A DNA stretch of 64,000 nucleotides from Larkinella humicola (lineage in GTDB: Bacteria > Bacteroidota > Bacteroidia > Cytophagales > Spirosomataceae), in NCBI RefSeq assembly GCF_008727875.1, contig NZ_VTWS01000005.1, positions 310,001 to 374,000 on the forward strand, given 5' to 3'. Numbering within the stretch: the first letter of the stretch is position 1; each line of letters opens with the position of its first letter. Position numbers and translations under genes: made by a program. Positions 7,897 to 16,239 of this stretch are shown piece after piece. The notes under the pieces were generated by a model. It was not told the origin of the DNA. It saw only the letters and a program-made list of their open reading frames with translations, and did not search any database.

Positions 7897-9558
7897 ATGA
7901 CCCCAATCGGCAGACGGGATTTTTTAGCGCAACTAGCGCTGGCCACCGCAGCGGTTTCTGTTTCTCACGCTGCTTTTTCTACAGCAAGCCGAGCCGATGA
8001 ATCCATCGAAACGGAAACTGCCTATGGCCGTATCCGTGGGATTCGGAAAGACGGCGTCAATCTGTTTAAAGGAATTCCGTACGCCGGACGTACCTCCGGT
8101 GATCGCCGGTTTCGCCGGGCTGCCCCACTCGAGCCCTGGACCGGGGTTCGGGATGCGTTGCAGGTGGGTCCACCGGCCATTCAAGCACCCCGTCGCAACG
8201 AGCCTGCTCCGTCGGAAGACTGTCTTTTTCTGAACGTCTGGACCCCGGCCAATGATAATCGCAAGCGTCCGGTGATGTTTTACAGCCACGGGGGCGGTTT
8301 TGTGATTGGTTCGGGAGCCTCGGCCAGTCAGGATGGCTCCAATCTGGCCCGGAATTTTGATGTGGTCGTCGTCGAAACCAACCACCGGCTGGGGCTGCTG
8401 GGTTTTCTGTACCTGGACGAACTGGGTGGGTCGGAGTATGCCGGGTCGGGCAACATGGGCATGCTCGACATCACGACGGGCCTGAAATGGGTGCATGACA
8501 ACATTGCCCGGTTTGGGGGTGACCCCGACAACGTCATGATCTGGGGCGAATCGGGCGGGGGCGCCAAGACCTCCTGCTTGTATGCCATGCCCGAAGCGGC
8601 TCCGTATTTCAACAAAGCCTCGATCGAAAGCGGTCCGGGGGTGCGGATGACGCCCAAAGAGGTTGCGGCCGAAACGACGGCTATGTTGCTGAAAGAGCTA
8701 AATATTGCACCCAAGGACTGGCGGAAACTCCTGGACGTGCCAGCCGCCGATTTGCTGACCATTCAGGGAAAACTGCCGTTTGTGCCGCCTTTTCAGGAAA
8801 AAAACCGGAATCAGGGCATGATGCGTCGCAATTACGGGGGCTTTGGCCCGGTGGTCGACGGCGTTGTGTTACCCCATCACCCCTTTGATCCGACCGCCCC
8901 GGCCATTTCGCGTAACAAACCGCTGCTAGTGGGCTGGAACGAGGATGAATACACTTTCTTTGCCTGGGAGCGCAAAGACACCGAGTTTGCCAAACTGGAT
9001 TTTGAAGGACTACAGAAAAAACTGGAACTGCCATACGGGGCCGATGCCGGGAAAATTGTCGCTGCGTACCGCAAAGCCAATCCCAATGCTTCGGCTCCGG
9101 ATCTTTACGTGGCGGTTTCGTCCATTACGATGATGGGTTTGGGGTCGGTCGATATTGCCGAGAAAAAAGTGAAGCAGGGCGGGGCACCGGTGTATCTCTA
9201 TAATTTCGGCTATAAGTCCGAAAAGAAAATCCCCGGCACGGACTACGCGATGGGAACACCTCACGCGATGGATATTTCGTTCAAATTCAACAATGAAATA
9301 CCGCCCCGCGACGGTTCCGAGCCGAAAGAAAGCTTTTTTGGTGGCAACCGGCCCGAACGGTTTACGGCGTCCCGGCACTTCGCCGAATTGTGGACCACCT
9401 TCGCCCGAACCGGCAAACCGGCGGCAAAAGAAGTGCCGACCTGGCCCGCCTATACCCTGAAAACCCGCCCAACCATGCGAATTGATGCCCAATGCGAGGT
9501 CATCAACAACCGGTTTAGCGAAGAACTCGCCCTCTGGCGATCCGTCGGAAAGCTGTAG
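7897..9558 (+). CDS. Type-B carboxylesterase/lipase family protein
   Basis: A 553-residue exported alpha/beta hydrolase. The N-terminus has a twin-arginine-like signal (GRRDFLAQLALATAAVSVSH) ending near residue 30. Hallmarks of the family are FKGIPYAG, SEDCLFLNVWTP, the oxyanion hole SHGGGF, and the nucleophile elbow WGESGGG with Ser219. The catalytic His is most likely His456 in GTPHAMD, and the acid is probably in NEDEYTFFAW (about 348-357). Relatives include para-nitrobenzyl esterases. The gene is divergent from a LysR gene, and a short reading frame plus terminator lie downstream. Natural substrates are unknown; plant cell-wall or xenobiotic esters would fit the neighbourhood. Confidence 0.93.
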   Translation: MTPIGRRDFLAQLALATAAVSVSHAAFSTASRADESIETETAYGRIRGIRKDGVNLFKGIPYAGRTSGDRRFRRAAPLEPWTGVRDALQVGPPAIQAPRRNEPAPSEDCLFLNVWTPANDNRKRPVMFYSHGGGFVIGSGASASQDGSNLARNFDVVVVETNHRLGLLGFLYLDELGGSEYAGSGNMGMLDITTGLKWVHDNIARFGGDPDNVMIWGESGGGAKTSCLYAMPEAAPYFNKASIESGPGVRMTPKEVAAETTAMLLKELNIAPKDWRKLLDVPAADLLTIQGKLPFVPPFQEKNRNQGMMRRNYGGFGPVVDGVVLPHHPFDPTAPAISRNKPLLVGWNEDEYTFFAWERKDTEFAKLDFEGLQKKLELPYGADAGKIVAAYRKANPNASAPDLYVAVSSITMMGLGSVDIAEKKVKQGGAPVYLYNFGYKSEKKIPGTDYAMGTPHAMDISFKFNNEIPPRDGSEPKESFFGGNRPERFTASRHFAELWTTFARTGKPAAKEVPTWPAYTLKTRPTMRIDAQCEVINNRFSEELALWRSVGKL

Positions 9559-9591
9559 GGAAAGGCAGCATTTCGCTAAATTCACCCCGTC

Positions 9592-9644
9592 ACTACCATC
9601 TCTATTTTCATCCCTCGAGTGCCGTTTTACTACCATCTCTATTT
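9592..9644 (+). repeat. Two direct copies of a 16-bp word ACTACCATCTCTATTT
   Basis: ACTACCATCTCTATTT occurs at 9592-9607 and again at 9629-9644, a period of 37 bp. Thirteen bases of the same word (TACCATCTCTATT) recur at 39056-39068, also just before an intrinsic terminator. I found no other copy in the window. Confidence 0.75.
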
Positions 9645-9648
9645 CTGA
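9619..9648 (+). CDS. Possible 9-residue small ORF ending YYHLYF
   Basis: GTG CCG TTT TAC TAC CAT CTC TAT TTC TGA would encode MPFYYHLYF. The frame is closed upstream by a TAA near 9577, so a longer product is not possible without an unusual start codon. It stands 8 bases before a terminator stem and shares its last residues with the small ORF at 39032. There is no obvious ribosome binding site. It could equally be a non-coding sequence motif. Confidence 0.25.
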   Translation: MPFYYHLYF

Positions 9649-9656
9649 TTCATTCC

Positions 9657-9690
9657 AAACCAGGGCGTTTCCAACCGCCCTGGTTTATTC
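9657..9690 (+). terminator. Intrinsic terminator after the esterase
   Basis: A perfect 11-bp stem (AAACCAGGGCG at 9657-9667 with CGCCCTGGTTT at 9676-9686) with an 8-base loop, followed by a weak U-run. It lies between the convergent esterase and PIG-L genes and could serve both strands. Confidence 0.8.
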
Positions 9691-9770
9691 AACTTTTCGC
9701 TGACCGGCTGTCGCCAGCCGGAAAAAGCTGATGCCGGTCAAACCCGTATAAAGCTCCTCCAGGCATACCG

Positions 9771-10676
9771 TCAGCGTGGCAGCATGGGAAAAAGGCGCTT
9801 GATTTCCTCCGGGTTAGGCTGTCTGCCGTACTCGCAAATTTCGAAGACTTCAACCGATTTGATCTTGGCCGCCTTTTCCGGGCCATACCATTTTTCGACG
9901 GAAGCCTTAATTTCCGGCGTCAGGGAAGAACGTTTTTCCATGGCGGCCAGCAACCATTTTTTGCGCTCCACGGGGTCTTTGGGTACATTCGCCAGATCCT
10001 GTCTGGTCCAGGGCAGCCACTCATAGAATTGGGACGTGTGCGCATCAAGACCCTCCACTTTCTTCGCCAGTGTTTCGGTAATATCGACGGCAATATCGGG
10101 CCGGAACGGATTGGGGCGCTGAAAACCGTCGCGAAAATAGAGGAAAACCGGGTTTTTGGTCAGCGGGGGCACACTGCTCAGCACGTTGGGAACGATGACC
10201 AGGTAGGCCGCATCCTGCACGATAACACCCGTGTTTCGGTGATCCGGGTGATAATCATTGGTTCGGGGAGCAATCACCAGATCCGCCTTCCATTCCCGGA
10301 TTTTGCGAATAACCGCCAGCCGGTTTTCCAGGGTGGGCATCAGCTCTCCGTCATGGTTGTCGAGCACGTCATAGGTAATGCCCAGCCGTTTGGCCACTTC
10401 CTGGGTTTCCCGGTACCTTCTTTGGGCCAGTTCGCCACCACCCATGTCCTGATGCCCGGCGTCGCCGTTGGTCATCGACACAAATTTGACCTGGTGGCCC
10501 ATGGAGGAATAGATGGAGGCAATTCCACCCGCTCCCAGGTCGCAATCGTCCGGATGCGCGCCAATGACGATGACGCGCAAAGGCGTGTTCGGCAGTTGGG
10601 CAAACGCACCGGTAGCACCCAGGCAGAGGGCCAGCAGCAGGGTAAATCGCATCGTCAGACTCATCCGGTTTTGCAT
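9771..10676 (-). CDS. PIG-L family (GlcNAc-type) deacetylase, exported
   Basis: A 301-residue protein with a signal peptide (MRFTLLLALCLGATGAFAQ). The zinc-binding motif is VIGAHPDDCDLGAGG (about residues 34-48), and the distal zinc ligand is in APRTNDYHPDHRNTG (about 136-150). The family removes N-acetyl groups from GlcNAc-containing lipids or sugars (PIG-L, MshB, BshB). The signal peptide puts this one in the periplasm, so it is not the cytoplasmic bacillithiol enzyme. It faces the esterase convergently and is divergent from GH28. Its sugar substrate is unknown. Confidence 0.9.
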   Translation of the reverse strand: MQNRMSLTMRFTLLLALCLGATGAFAQLPNTPLRVIVIGAHPDDCDLGAGGIASIYSSMGHQVKFVSMTNGDAGHQDMGGGELAQRRYRETQEVAKRLGITYDVLDNHDGELMPTLENRLAVIRKIREWKADLVIAPRTNDYHPDHRNTGVIVQDAAYLVIVPNVLSSVPPLTKNPVFLYFRDGFQRPNPFRPDIAVDITETLAKKVEGLDAHTSQFYEWLPWTRQDLANVPKDPVERKKWLLAAMEKRSSLTPEIKASVEKWYGPEKAAKIKSVEVFEICEYGRQPNPEEIKRLFPMLPR

Positions 10677-10806
10677 GGTATCAACAGGTTAAACGATTGG
10701 GCTAAAGACTTTCGCTAAAATAGGGGAAAGGGAAGAAAGATCAATCAGTAGAAGTGAGCATCTTGTTTGCTTACCAGACAAATTCGGTGAGCAAAACGGA
10801 GTCCGT

Positions 10807-12135
10807 ATGAAAACAAGGATCGTTGCCCTGGTGTATTGGGTCGCATTAAGCGCACCCCTTTTGGCGCAAAACGCAGTAAAAGCGTCTTTCCCGGATGGAA
10901 GTCCGATCAGTCCCTGGTTTACGGCGACCCGGAAAGTGACTCTGGCCCAGCTCGGAAAAACGTATGTAATCACGGACTTTGGCGTAAAAACAGACAGCAC
11001 CCTCGTCCAAACCGAGGCCATTCAGCAGGTCATTGATGCCGCTGCCCGGAAAGGCGGGGGCGTTGTCGTCATCCCGAAAGGAACCTTTAAGAGTGGGGCT
11101 TTATTTTTCAAGCCCAAAACCCATTTACACGTAATGGAGGGAGCCATCCTGAAAGGCTCTGATACCATCGCCGATTACCCGAAATTGCCGTCGCGCATGG
11201 AAGGACTGAGTCTGGATTACTTTGCAGCACTGGTCAATGCCTATCAGGTCGACGGTTTTACAATTTCGGGCAAAGGGACGATTGATGGCAATGGCCTGCG
11301 CTTCTGGGAGGCCTTCTGGGCCCGACGGAAAGAAAATCCGAATTGCACGAATCTGGAGGTTTCCCGGCCCCGCTTAGTCTTTATCTGGAAATGCAACGAC
11401 GTACAGGTTCAGGATGTAAAGCTGCATAATGCGGGTTTCTGGACCAGTCACTATTACCAGTGCCGGAACGTGAAAGTGCTGAATGCGCACATTTATTCGC
11501 CCTACCAACCCGTGAAAGCTCCCAGTACGGATGCGATTGACATCGACGCCTGCACCAACGTATTGATCAAAGGGTGCTATCTATCGGTCAATGACGACGC
11601 AATTGCCCTCAAAGGCGGCAAGGGGCCCTGGGCCGACCGGGTGCCCAGCAATGGCGCCAACACCAATATCCTCATCGAAGAATGTGAATTTGGCTTTTGC
11701 CATTCGGCGCTGACCTGCGGCAGTGAAGCCATTCATAACCGGAACATTCTGATGCGCAACTGCCATGTCAGCGAGGCCAGCCGGGTGTTGTGGCTGAAGA
11801 TGCGGCCGGATACACCCCAACTATACGAATACATTACCGTCGAAAACATCAAAGGCCAGGCCCACAGCCTGCTGTATGCCAAACCCTGGACCCAGTTTTA
11901 TGACTTACAGGGCCGCAAGGACCAGCCGCTTTCATTCGCGAATCACGTGACGCTGAAAAACATTGAACTGGTGTGTGATACGTTCTTTGACGTAGCGGTT
12001 TCAGAACGCGACAAACTGGCCAATTTCACCTTTGAGAACTTCCTCGTGGAAAGCAAAAATGCGGCAATGGATAAAACCGCAGTCGAGGGATTTGTACTCA
12101 AAAACGTACGGGTAAATTCGAAACTGGTCCCGTAA
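10807..12135 (+). CDS. Glycoside hydrolase family 28 protein (polygalacturonase-like)
   Basis: A 442-residue right-handed beta-helix enzyme with a signal peptide (IVALVYWVALSAPLLAQ). GH28 landmarks in order: DFGVKTDSTLVQTEAIQQVI at the N-terminus, STDAIDIDACTNV (the NTD motif with Ser for Asn), VNDDAIALKGG (the paired Asp residues), CHSALTCGSE (the His region) and LWLKMRP (the RIK region). The pattern is closer to exo-acting or rhamnogalacturonan-type members than to endo-polygalacturonases. It probably cuts terminal galacturonic acid or a related uronate from pectic fragments in the periplasm. No pectin SusC/D pair is adjacent, so it may act with a locus elsewhere. Confidence 0.9.
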   Translation: MKTRIVALVYWVALSAPLLAQNAVKASFPDGSPISPWFTATRKVTLAQLGKTYVITDFGVKTDSTLVQTEAIQQVIDAAARKGGGVVVIPKGTFKSGALFFKPKTHLHVMEGAILKGSDTIADYPKLPSRMEGLSLDYFAALVNAYQVDGFTISGKGTIDGNGLRFWEAFWARRKENPNCTNLEVSRPRLVFIWKCNDVQVQDVKLHNAGFWTSHYYQCRNVKVLNAHIYSPYQPVKAPSTDAIDIDACTNVLIKGCYLSVNDDAIALKGGKGPWADRVPSNGANTNILIEECEFGFCHSALTCGSEAIHNRNILMRNCHVSEASRVLWLKMRPDTPQLYEYITVENIKGQAHSLLYAKPWTQFYDLQGRKDQPLSFANHVTLKNIELVCDTFFDVAVSERDKLANFTFENFLVESKNAAMDKTAVEGFVLKNVRVNSKLVP

Positions 12136-12262
12136 AACAGGATCAGTCTTAAAATCCGGTTTATTACAGTTGGAAGACGCAACAGATAGTCGTTTATTAA
12201 CTTCTAAAATTCCTTAACGGTCATTTTAAACTAATCGATTTACCAGTTAAACAACCACGAAA

Positions 12263-13087
12263 ATGCAAAAATCCTGGATAGACCGCATACCTTTTTTTAC
12301 TTTAGGAATATGCCTGACAACCCTTTCCCTGTTAACGAGTTCTGCTGCCGACGCGCAAACCACGCCCGCTCCCACTTCAGCCGCCAGACCTGCTAGCGGG
12401 GGTGGAGCAGGCCGATTATTTCCCGCAACGGTAAAGGATGACAGCCTGGGATTCGTGCCTATTTTTGATGGAAAAACCTTAAATGGGTGGGATGGAGATG
12501 CTACGTTTTGGCGCGCCGAAAATGGTGTACTCATCGGAGAAACAACGCCCGACAAAGTCGTTAAGGTTAACAATTTTCTCATCTGGCGCGGAGGAAAAGT
12601 AAAAGATTTTGAAATCAAATTTGATTTTAAAATCAACGGAACCAACAGCGGGATGCAGTATCGAAGTACAGAGCTGCCGGAAGTTGGAAAGTGGATTCTG
12701 AAAGGGTATCAGGCTGATCTGGATTTCACCAATCTATTTACCGGCAATGTGCATGAGGAACGAGGAAGAACCGGGCATGTGGTCTTGGCAAAACGCGGTG
12801 AAGTAACGCGGGTGGCTGACGGCCCCACCTTTAAATCCGTGGCAAAGATTGCAGACCCGGTTCTGTTGCGGGGGGTGGTCAATACGAATGGCTGGAACTC
12901 CTACCACATCATCGCCCGCGGACCCATCATGATCCACATCATCAATAATCAGGTTATGAGTATCTCGATCGATGAAGATTCTAAAAACTTTGTTCCAGAG
13001 GGGTTATTAGGATTTCAAATGCATGCTGGACCTCCCTTCATCGTCCAATACAAAAATATTCTGTACAAGAAAATAGAGTCAAAATAG
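12263..13087 (+). CDS. DUF1080 (3-keto-disaccharide hydrolase) domain protein
   Basis: A 274-residue exported protein. The signal sequence (LGICLTTLSLLTSSAADAQ) is followed by a low-complexity Pro/Ala/Gly linker (residues about 33-52). The DUF1080 jelly-roll begins at FVPIFDGKTLNGWDGDATFW and includes FEIKFDFKINGTNSGMQYRS and the end GLLGFQMHAGPPFIVQYKNI. Some members of this family hydrolyse 3-keto-glycosides made by Gfo/Idh/MocA oxidoreductases; others are only glucanase-like folds. It follows GH28 in the same direction with a 127-bp gap, so co-regulation is possible but not shown. Confidence 0.9.
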   Translation: MQKSWIDRIPFFTLGICLTTLSLLTSSAADAQTTPAPTSAARPASGGGAGRLFPATVKDDSLGFVPIFDGKTLNGWDGDATFWRAENGVLIGETTPDKVVKVNNFLIWRGGKVKDFEIKFDFKINGTNSGMQYRSTELPEVGKWILKGYQADLDFTNLFTGNVHEERGRTGHVVLAKRGEVTRVADGPTFKSVAKIADPVLLRGVVNTNGWNSYHIIARGPIMIHIINNQVMSISIDEDSKNFVPEGLLGFQMHAGPPFIVQYKNILYKKIESK

Positions 13088-13231
13088 AAGCCAAACCGTT
13101 GTGCTTCCGAATCGGCAACCTGCCGGACAATGACACGTCCGTCGGTCCACTGGATATAAATTATGTTACCATTATAAACAAAACAGTAACTTTCCGGCTT
13201 TCAAACGACTCGATCTCTGCATCCCGGACGT

Positions 13232-14515
13232 ATGATTGGCCGAATTCCGTTTTCCCAGCAGCAGTATGCCCGTCTGTGGTTGGTCGTGTTGCTGTTCACT
13301 GCCGTGGGTATGAGCCTGAAAACCATCTGGATTCCCCTCACGAACGACCAATTGGGCTATACCCTGGCGGAAACCCTGATGAACTACCGCTTCGGCTTTA
13401 ACCGGCGGGCGCTGGTGGGTAACTTTTTCGTTCTTTTTCAAAACCGGAGCCTTCTTCTGGCGCTCATCACACTGGCCTACAGTCTGTGTCTGTTGTCGCC
13501 CCTGGTTTTGATGTGTTCCCTTCAATCCGGAAAAGAAGCGGTCTGGAGCCTGATCGGTGCTTATCTGGTTTTCTTCTGTCCGTTCGGCATCGCCCTCTAC
13601 CTGAAAGACCCGCTGGCGGTTCGCAAAGAACTGTTTTTCTACCTGTTCTTTCTCGGGCTGGTGATCTATGACGTCAGAAGCTGGCCCGGCAATGTCGCGT
13701 TTATCATAACCGGTGCCCTGGTTCACGACAGCTTCTTTTTCCTCTTTCTGCCGTTTTTGCTGGGTTACCACTGGTTGAACCAAACCGCTACCCGATACCA
13801 GTTGGGACTGTATTTTGCAGTGGGTACGGTCATTACCCTCCTGCTGTCGACCCTAAATGGTAACTCCAAAACCATTACCGAACAGTTTGTCGAGCAGTAC
13901 GTTGCTCTGGGTTTCAACCGACACCAGTTCGATGGGTTTGCCTATTTTCAGAAATTACCTTTCTGGGCCAACATCAACAACGCCCGCGTGCATCTGACCG
14001 GTTTGAATCCCTTTCTGTATTTGTTCCTGTATGTTGCGCAATTCGGTGCATTATACGGGCTGTTTCGCCTGTTCAACATCACCCTGACGTTTCAAAACCC
14101 CGGGCGGCTCCTGCTCGCCATCGGCGGAATGGGGTTGATGGCAGTATTGCTGTCTTTGATTGCCATGGACTATGGGCGTTGGCTGGCGATGGCTTTTGGA
14201 TGCTCCCTGCTGTTGATTTTCAGCCAGATCCAGTCCGTTGCCATACCGGCCCACCGCAAACTGATGCGGGTTCGGTTTGCGGTGGGCTTTCTGTCGGTCC
14301 TGCTCCTTTTGGTCCTTCGCATTCCTCATTTTACCGACGTTGCGTTCAACCCGACGGAGTGGTTTACCGTTCAAAAAGCCTTCATCCTGGCGGGTCTGTT
14401 CCTGGCCGCGCTGCTGCTTGCCCTCCCCCCCGACCGGGTTGGGGCAACGTCCGAAAAGGGTGGCTCTACCAGTGGGCCAATGCGTTCGTCGAACGCCGGA
14501 AACCGGACCGCATAA
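13232..14515 (+). CDS. Multi-pass membrane protein of unknown function
   Basis: A 427-residue protein with about ten predicted membrane segments, for example LWLVVLLFTAVGMSLKTIW (about 15-33), LLLALITLAYSLCLLSPLVL, LGLVIYDV, and the C-terminal LMAVLLSLIAMD and ILAGLFLAALLLALP. Periplasmic or cytoplasmic loops are short and contain NYRFGFNRRALVGN and KDPLAVRKELFFY, which are reminiscent of EpsG/Wzy-like polysaccharide membrane proteins. I do not recognise a defined family and assign no function. The C-terminus after residue 395 is polar and low-complexity. It is transcribed toward the GH13/treZ operon with a 110-bp gap. Confidence 0.8.
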   Translation: MIGRIPFSQQQYARLWLVVLLFTAVGMSLKTIWIPLTNDQLGYTLAETLMNYRFGFNRRALVGNFFVLFQNRSLLLALITLAYSLCLLSPLVLMCSLQSGKEAVWSLIGAYLVFFCPFGIALYLKDPLAVRKELFFYLFFLGLVIYDVRSWPGNVAFIITGALVHDSFFFLFLPFLLGYHWLNQTATRYQLGLYFAVGTVITLLLSTLNGNSKTITEQFVEQYVALGFNRHQFDGFAYFQKLPFWANINNARVHLTGLNPFLYLFLYVAQFGALYGLFRLFNITLTFQNPGRLLLAIGGMGLMAVLLSLIAMDYGRWLAMAFGCSLLLIFSQIQSVAIPAHRKLMRVRFAVGFLSVLLLLVLRIPHFTDVAFNPTEWFTVQKAFILAGLFLAALLLALPPDRVGATSEKGGSTSGPMRSSNAGNRTA

Positions 14516-14625
14516 TCGTTTTTGGCCTTTTTTTCCATCTTTGAACCCCCATCGGGGTTATTTAAGCAGCGAACCGCCTTTCCGAAACGACCGGAACGCT
14601 GAATCATCCCGTACCCCGAAAACGC

Positions 14626-16233
14626 ATGGAAGAACACCCGACAAAACCCCTGTGGTGGCAGGAAGGCGTCATTTATCAAATTTACCCCCGCTCCTTTCAG
14701 GACAGCAACGGCGATGGCATCGGCGACCTGCCGGGCATTCTCAAACGCCTGGACTACCTGAAAGAACTGGGCATTACCGCCGTCTGGCTTTCCCCGATTT
14801 ATCCGTCACCGATGGCCGACTTCGGCTACGACATTGCTGATTATCAGAGCATCGACCCCATGTTTGGCACCCTGGCCGACTTCGACACGCTGCTGACGGA
14901 AGTACACCAGCGGGACCTGAAGCTGATTCTGGATCTGGTTCCCAACCACACCTCCGACCAGCACCCCTGGTTTCTGGAGTCCCGGTCGTCGCGCACCAGT
15001 CCGAAGCGGGACTGGTACCTCTGGCGGGATGCGCTCCCGGACGGCTCCGTTCCCAACAACTGGCTCAGTGTGTTCGGCGGGAGTGGCTGGGAGTGGGATG
15101 AAACCACACGGCAGTATTATTACCACGCGTTTCTGAAAGAACAACCCGATCTGAACTGGCGGAATCCGGCGGTGCAGCAAGCGATGGTCGACGTCATGCG
15201 GTTCTGGCTCGAAAAAGGCGTTGACGGGTTCCGGGTGGATGTGATGTGGCATATGATCAAGGACGATCAGTTCCGCGATAATCCGCCCAATCCGGACTAT
15301 CAGCCGCACCTGGCAACCTATGAGCAGCTTTTACCGGTTTACTCCACCGACCAGCCCGATGTGCATACGCTGGTGTCGAAAATGCGGGAAGTCCTCGATC
15401 GGTATTCCGAGCGCATGATGATCGGCGAGATTTACCTCCCCATTCACCGACTGATGACGTACTACGGCATCGACGGCAAGGGCGCGCACCTCCCCTTCAA
15501 TTTCCAGTTGCTGCAACTCCCCTGGGACGCCCGCCAGATGGCCACGGCGATTGATCAATACGAAGGGCTGCTACCGGCAGATGGCTGGCCCAACTGGGTG
15601 CTGGGCAACCACGACCAGCCCCGGATTGCGAGCCGGGTTGGCCGCGATCAGGCGCGGGTGGCGGCTCTGTTGCTGCTGACCCTGCGCGGTACTCCGACAC
15701 TTTATTACGGCGACGAAATTGGCATGCGCGACGTTCCCATTCCGTTTGAGGAGGTGCAGGACCCGCAGGGACTGAACATGCCGGACAAAAACCTGAGCCG
15801 CGATCCGGCCCGAACGCCCATGCAGTGGGATCAGCAGCCCAATGCCGGTTTTACCACCGGAAAGCCCTGGCTCCGACTGGCCGGAAACCACGCCCGCGAA
15901 AACGTGCAGGTGCAAAACGAAGATCCCGACTCGATGCTTTCGCTGCACAAACGCCTGCTGGTGTTGCGACAACGGGAGCCTTCGCTCCAGGTAGGCGATT
16001 ACGTGCCGGTGTATGCCGATACCAGTCTGATGGCCTACATTCGGCAGGCAAACGGGCATTCTCGGTTTTTGATGGTACTGAACCTGAGCCACCGACCGGC
16101 TTATTTTAAACCGAAAGACGCGTCGCTGCAAGGCGTCATTGCCCTGGCCACTTCCCGTGAACGGGAAGGAAATACCGTAAGCAAAACCATCACGATGGGT
16201 GGTGACGAAGGCATAATCATCCGACTTGACTAA
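14626..16233 (+). CDS. GH13 alpha-glucosidase (oligo-1,6-/alpha-1,4-glucosidase type)
   Basis: A 535-residue cytoplasmic enzyme without signal peptide. The N-terminus WWQEGVIYQIYPRSFQDSNG and the QPDLNWRNPAV motif are typical of the oligo-1,6-glucosidase subfamily group. The catalytic triad is visible: nucleophile Asp205 in GFRVDVMWHM, acid/base Glu268 in MIGEIY, and Asp330 in VLGNHDQPR. The C-terminal beta domain runs from about 455. It should release glucose from the non-reducing ends of malto- or isomalto-oligosaccharides, or cleave sucrose/trehalose-like substrates. Only 6 bp separate it from treZ, so both sit in one operon dealing with alpha-glucan and trehalose metabolism. Confidence 0.93.
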   Translation: MEEHPTKPLWWQEGVIYQIYPRSFQDSNGDGIGDLPGILKRLDYLKELGITAVWLSPIYPSPMADFGYDIADYQSIDPMFGTLADFDTLLTEVHQRDLKLILDLVPNHTSDQHPWFLESRSSRTSPKRDWYLWRDALPDGSVPNNWLSVFGGSGWEWDETTRQYYYHAFLKEQPDLNWRNPAVQQAMVDVMRFWLEKGVDGFRVDVMWHMIKDDQFRDNPPNPDYQPHLATYEQLLPVYSTDQPDVHTLVSKMREVLDRYSERMMIGEIYLPIHRLMTYYGIDGKGAHLPFNFQLLQLPWDARQMATAIDQYEGLLPADGWPNWVLGNHDQPRIASRVGRDQARVAALLLLTLRGTPTLYYGDEIGMRDVPIPFEEVQDPQGLNMPDKNLSRDPARTPMQWDQQPNAGFTTGKPWLRLAGNHARENVQVQNEDPDSMLSLHKRLLVLRQREPSLQVGDYVPVYADTSLMAYIRQANGHSRFLMVLNLSHRPAYFKPKDASLQGVIALATSREREGNTVSKTITMGGDEGIIIRLD

Positions 16234-16239
16234 ACGATC

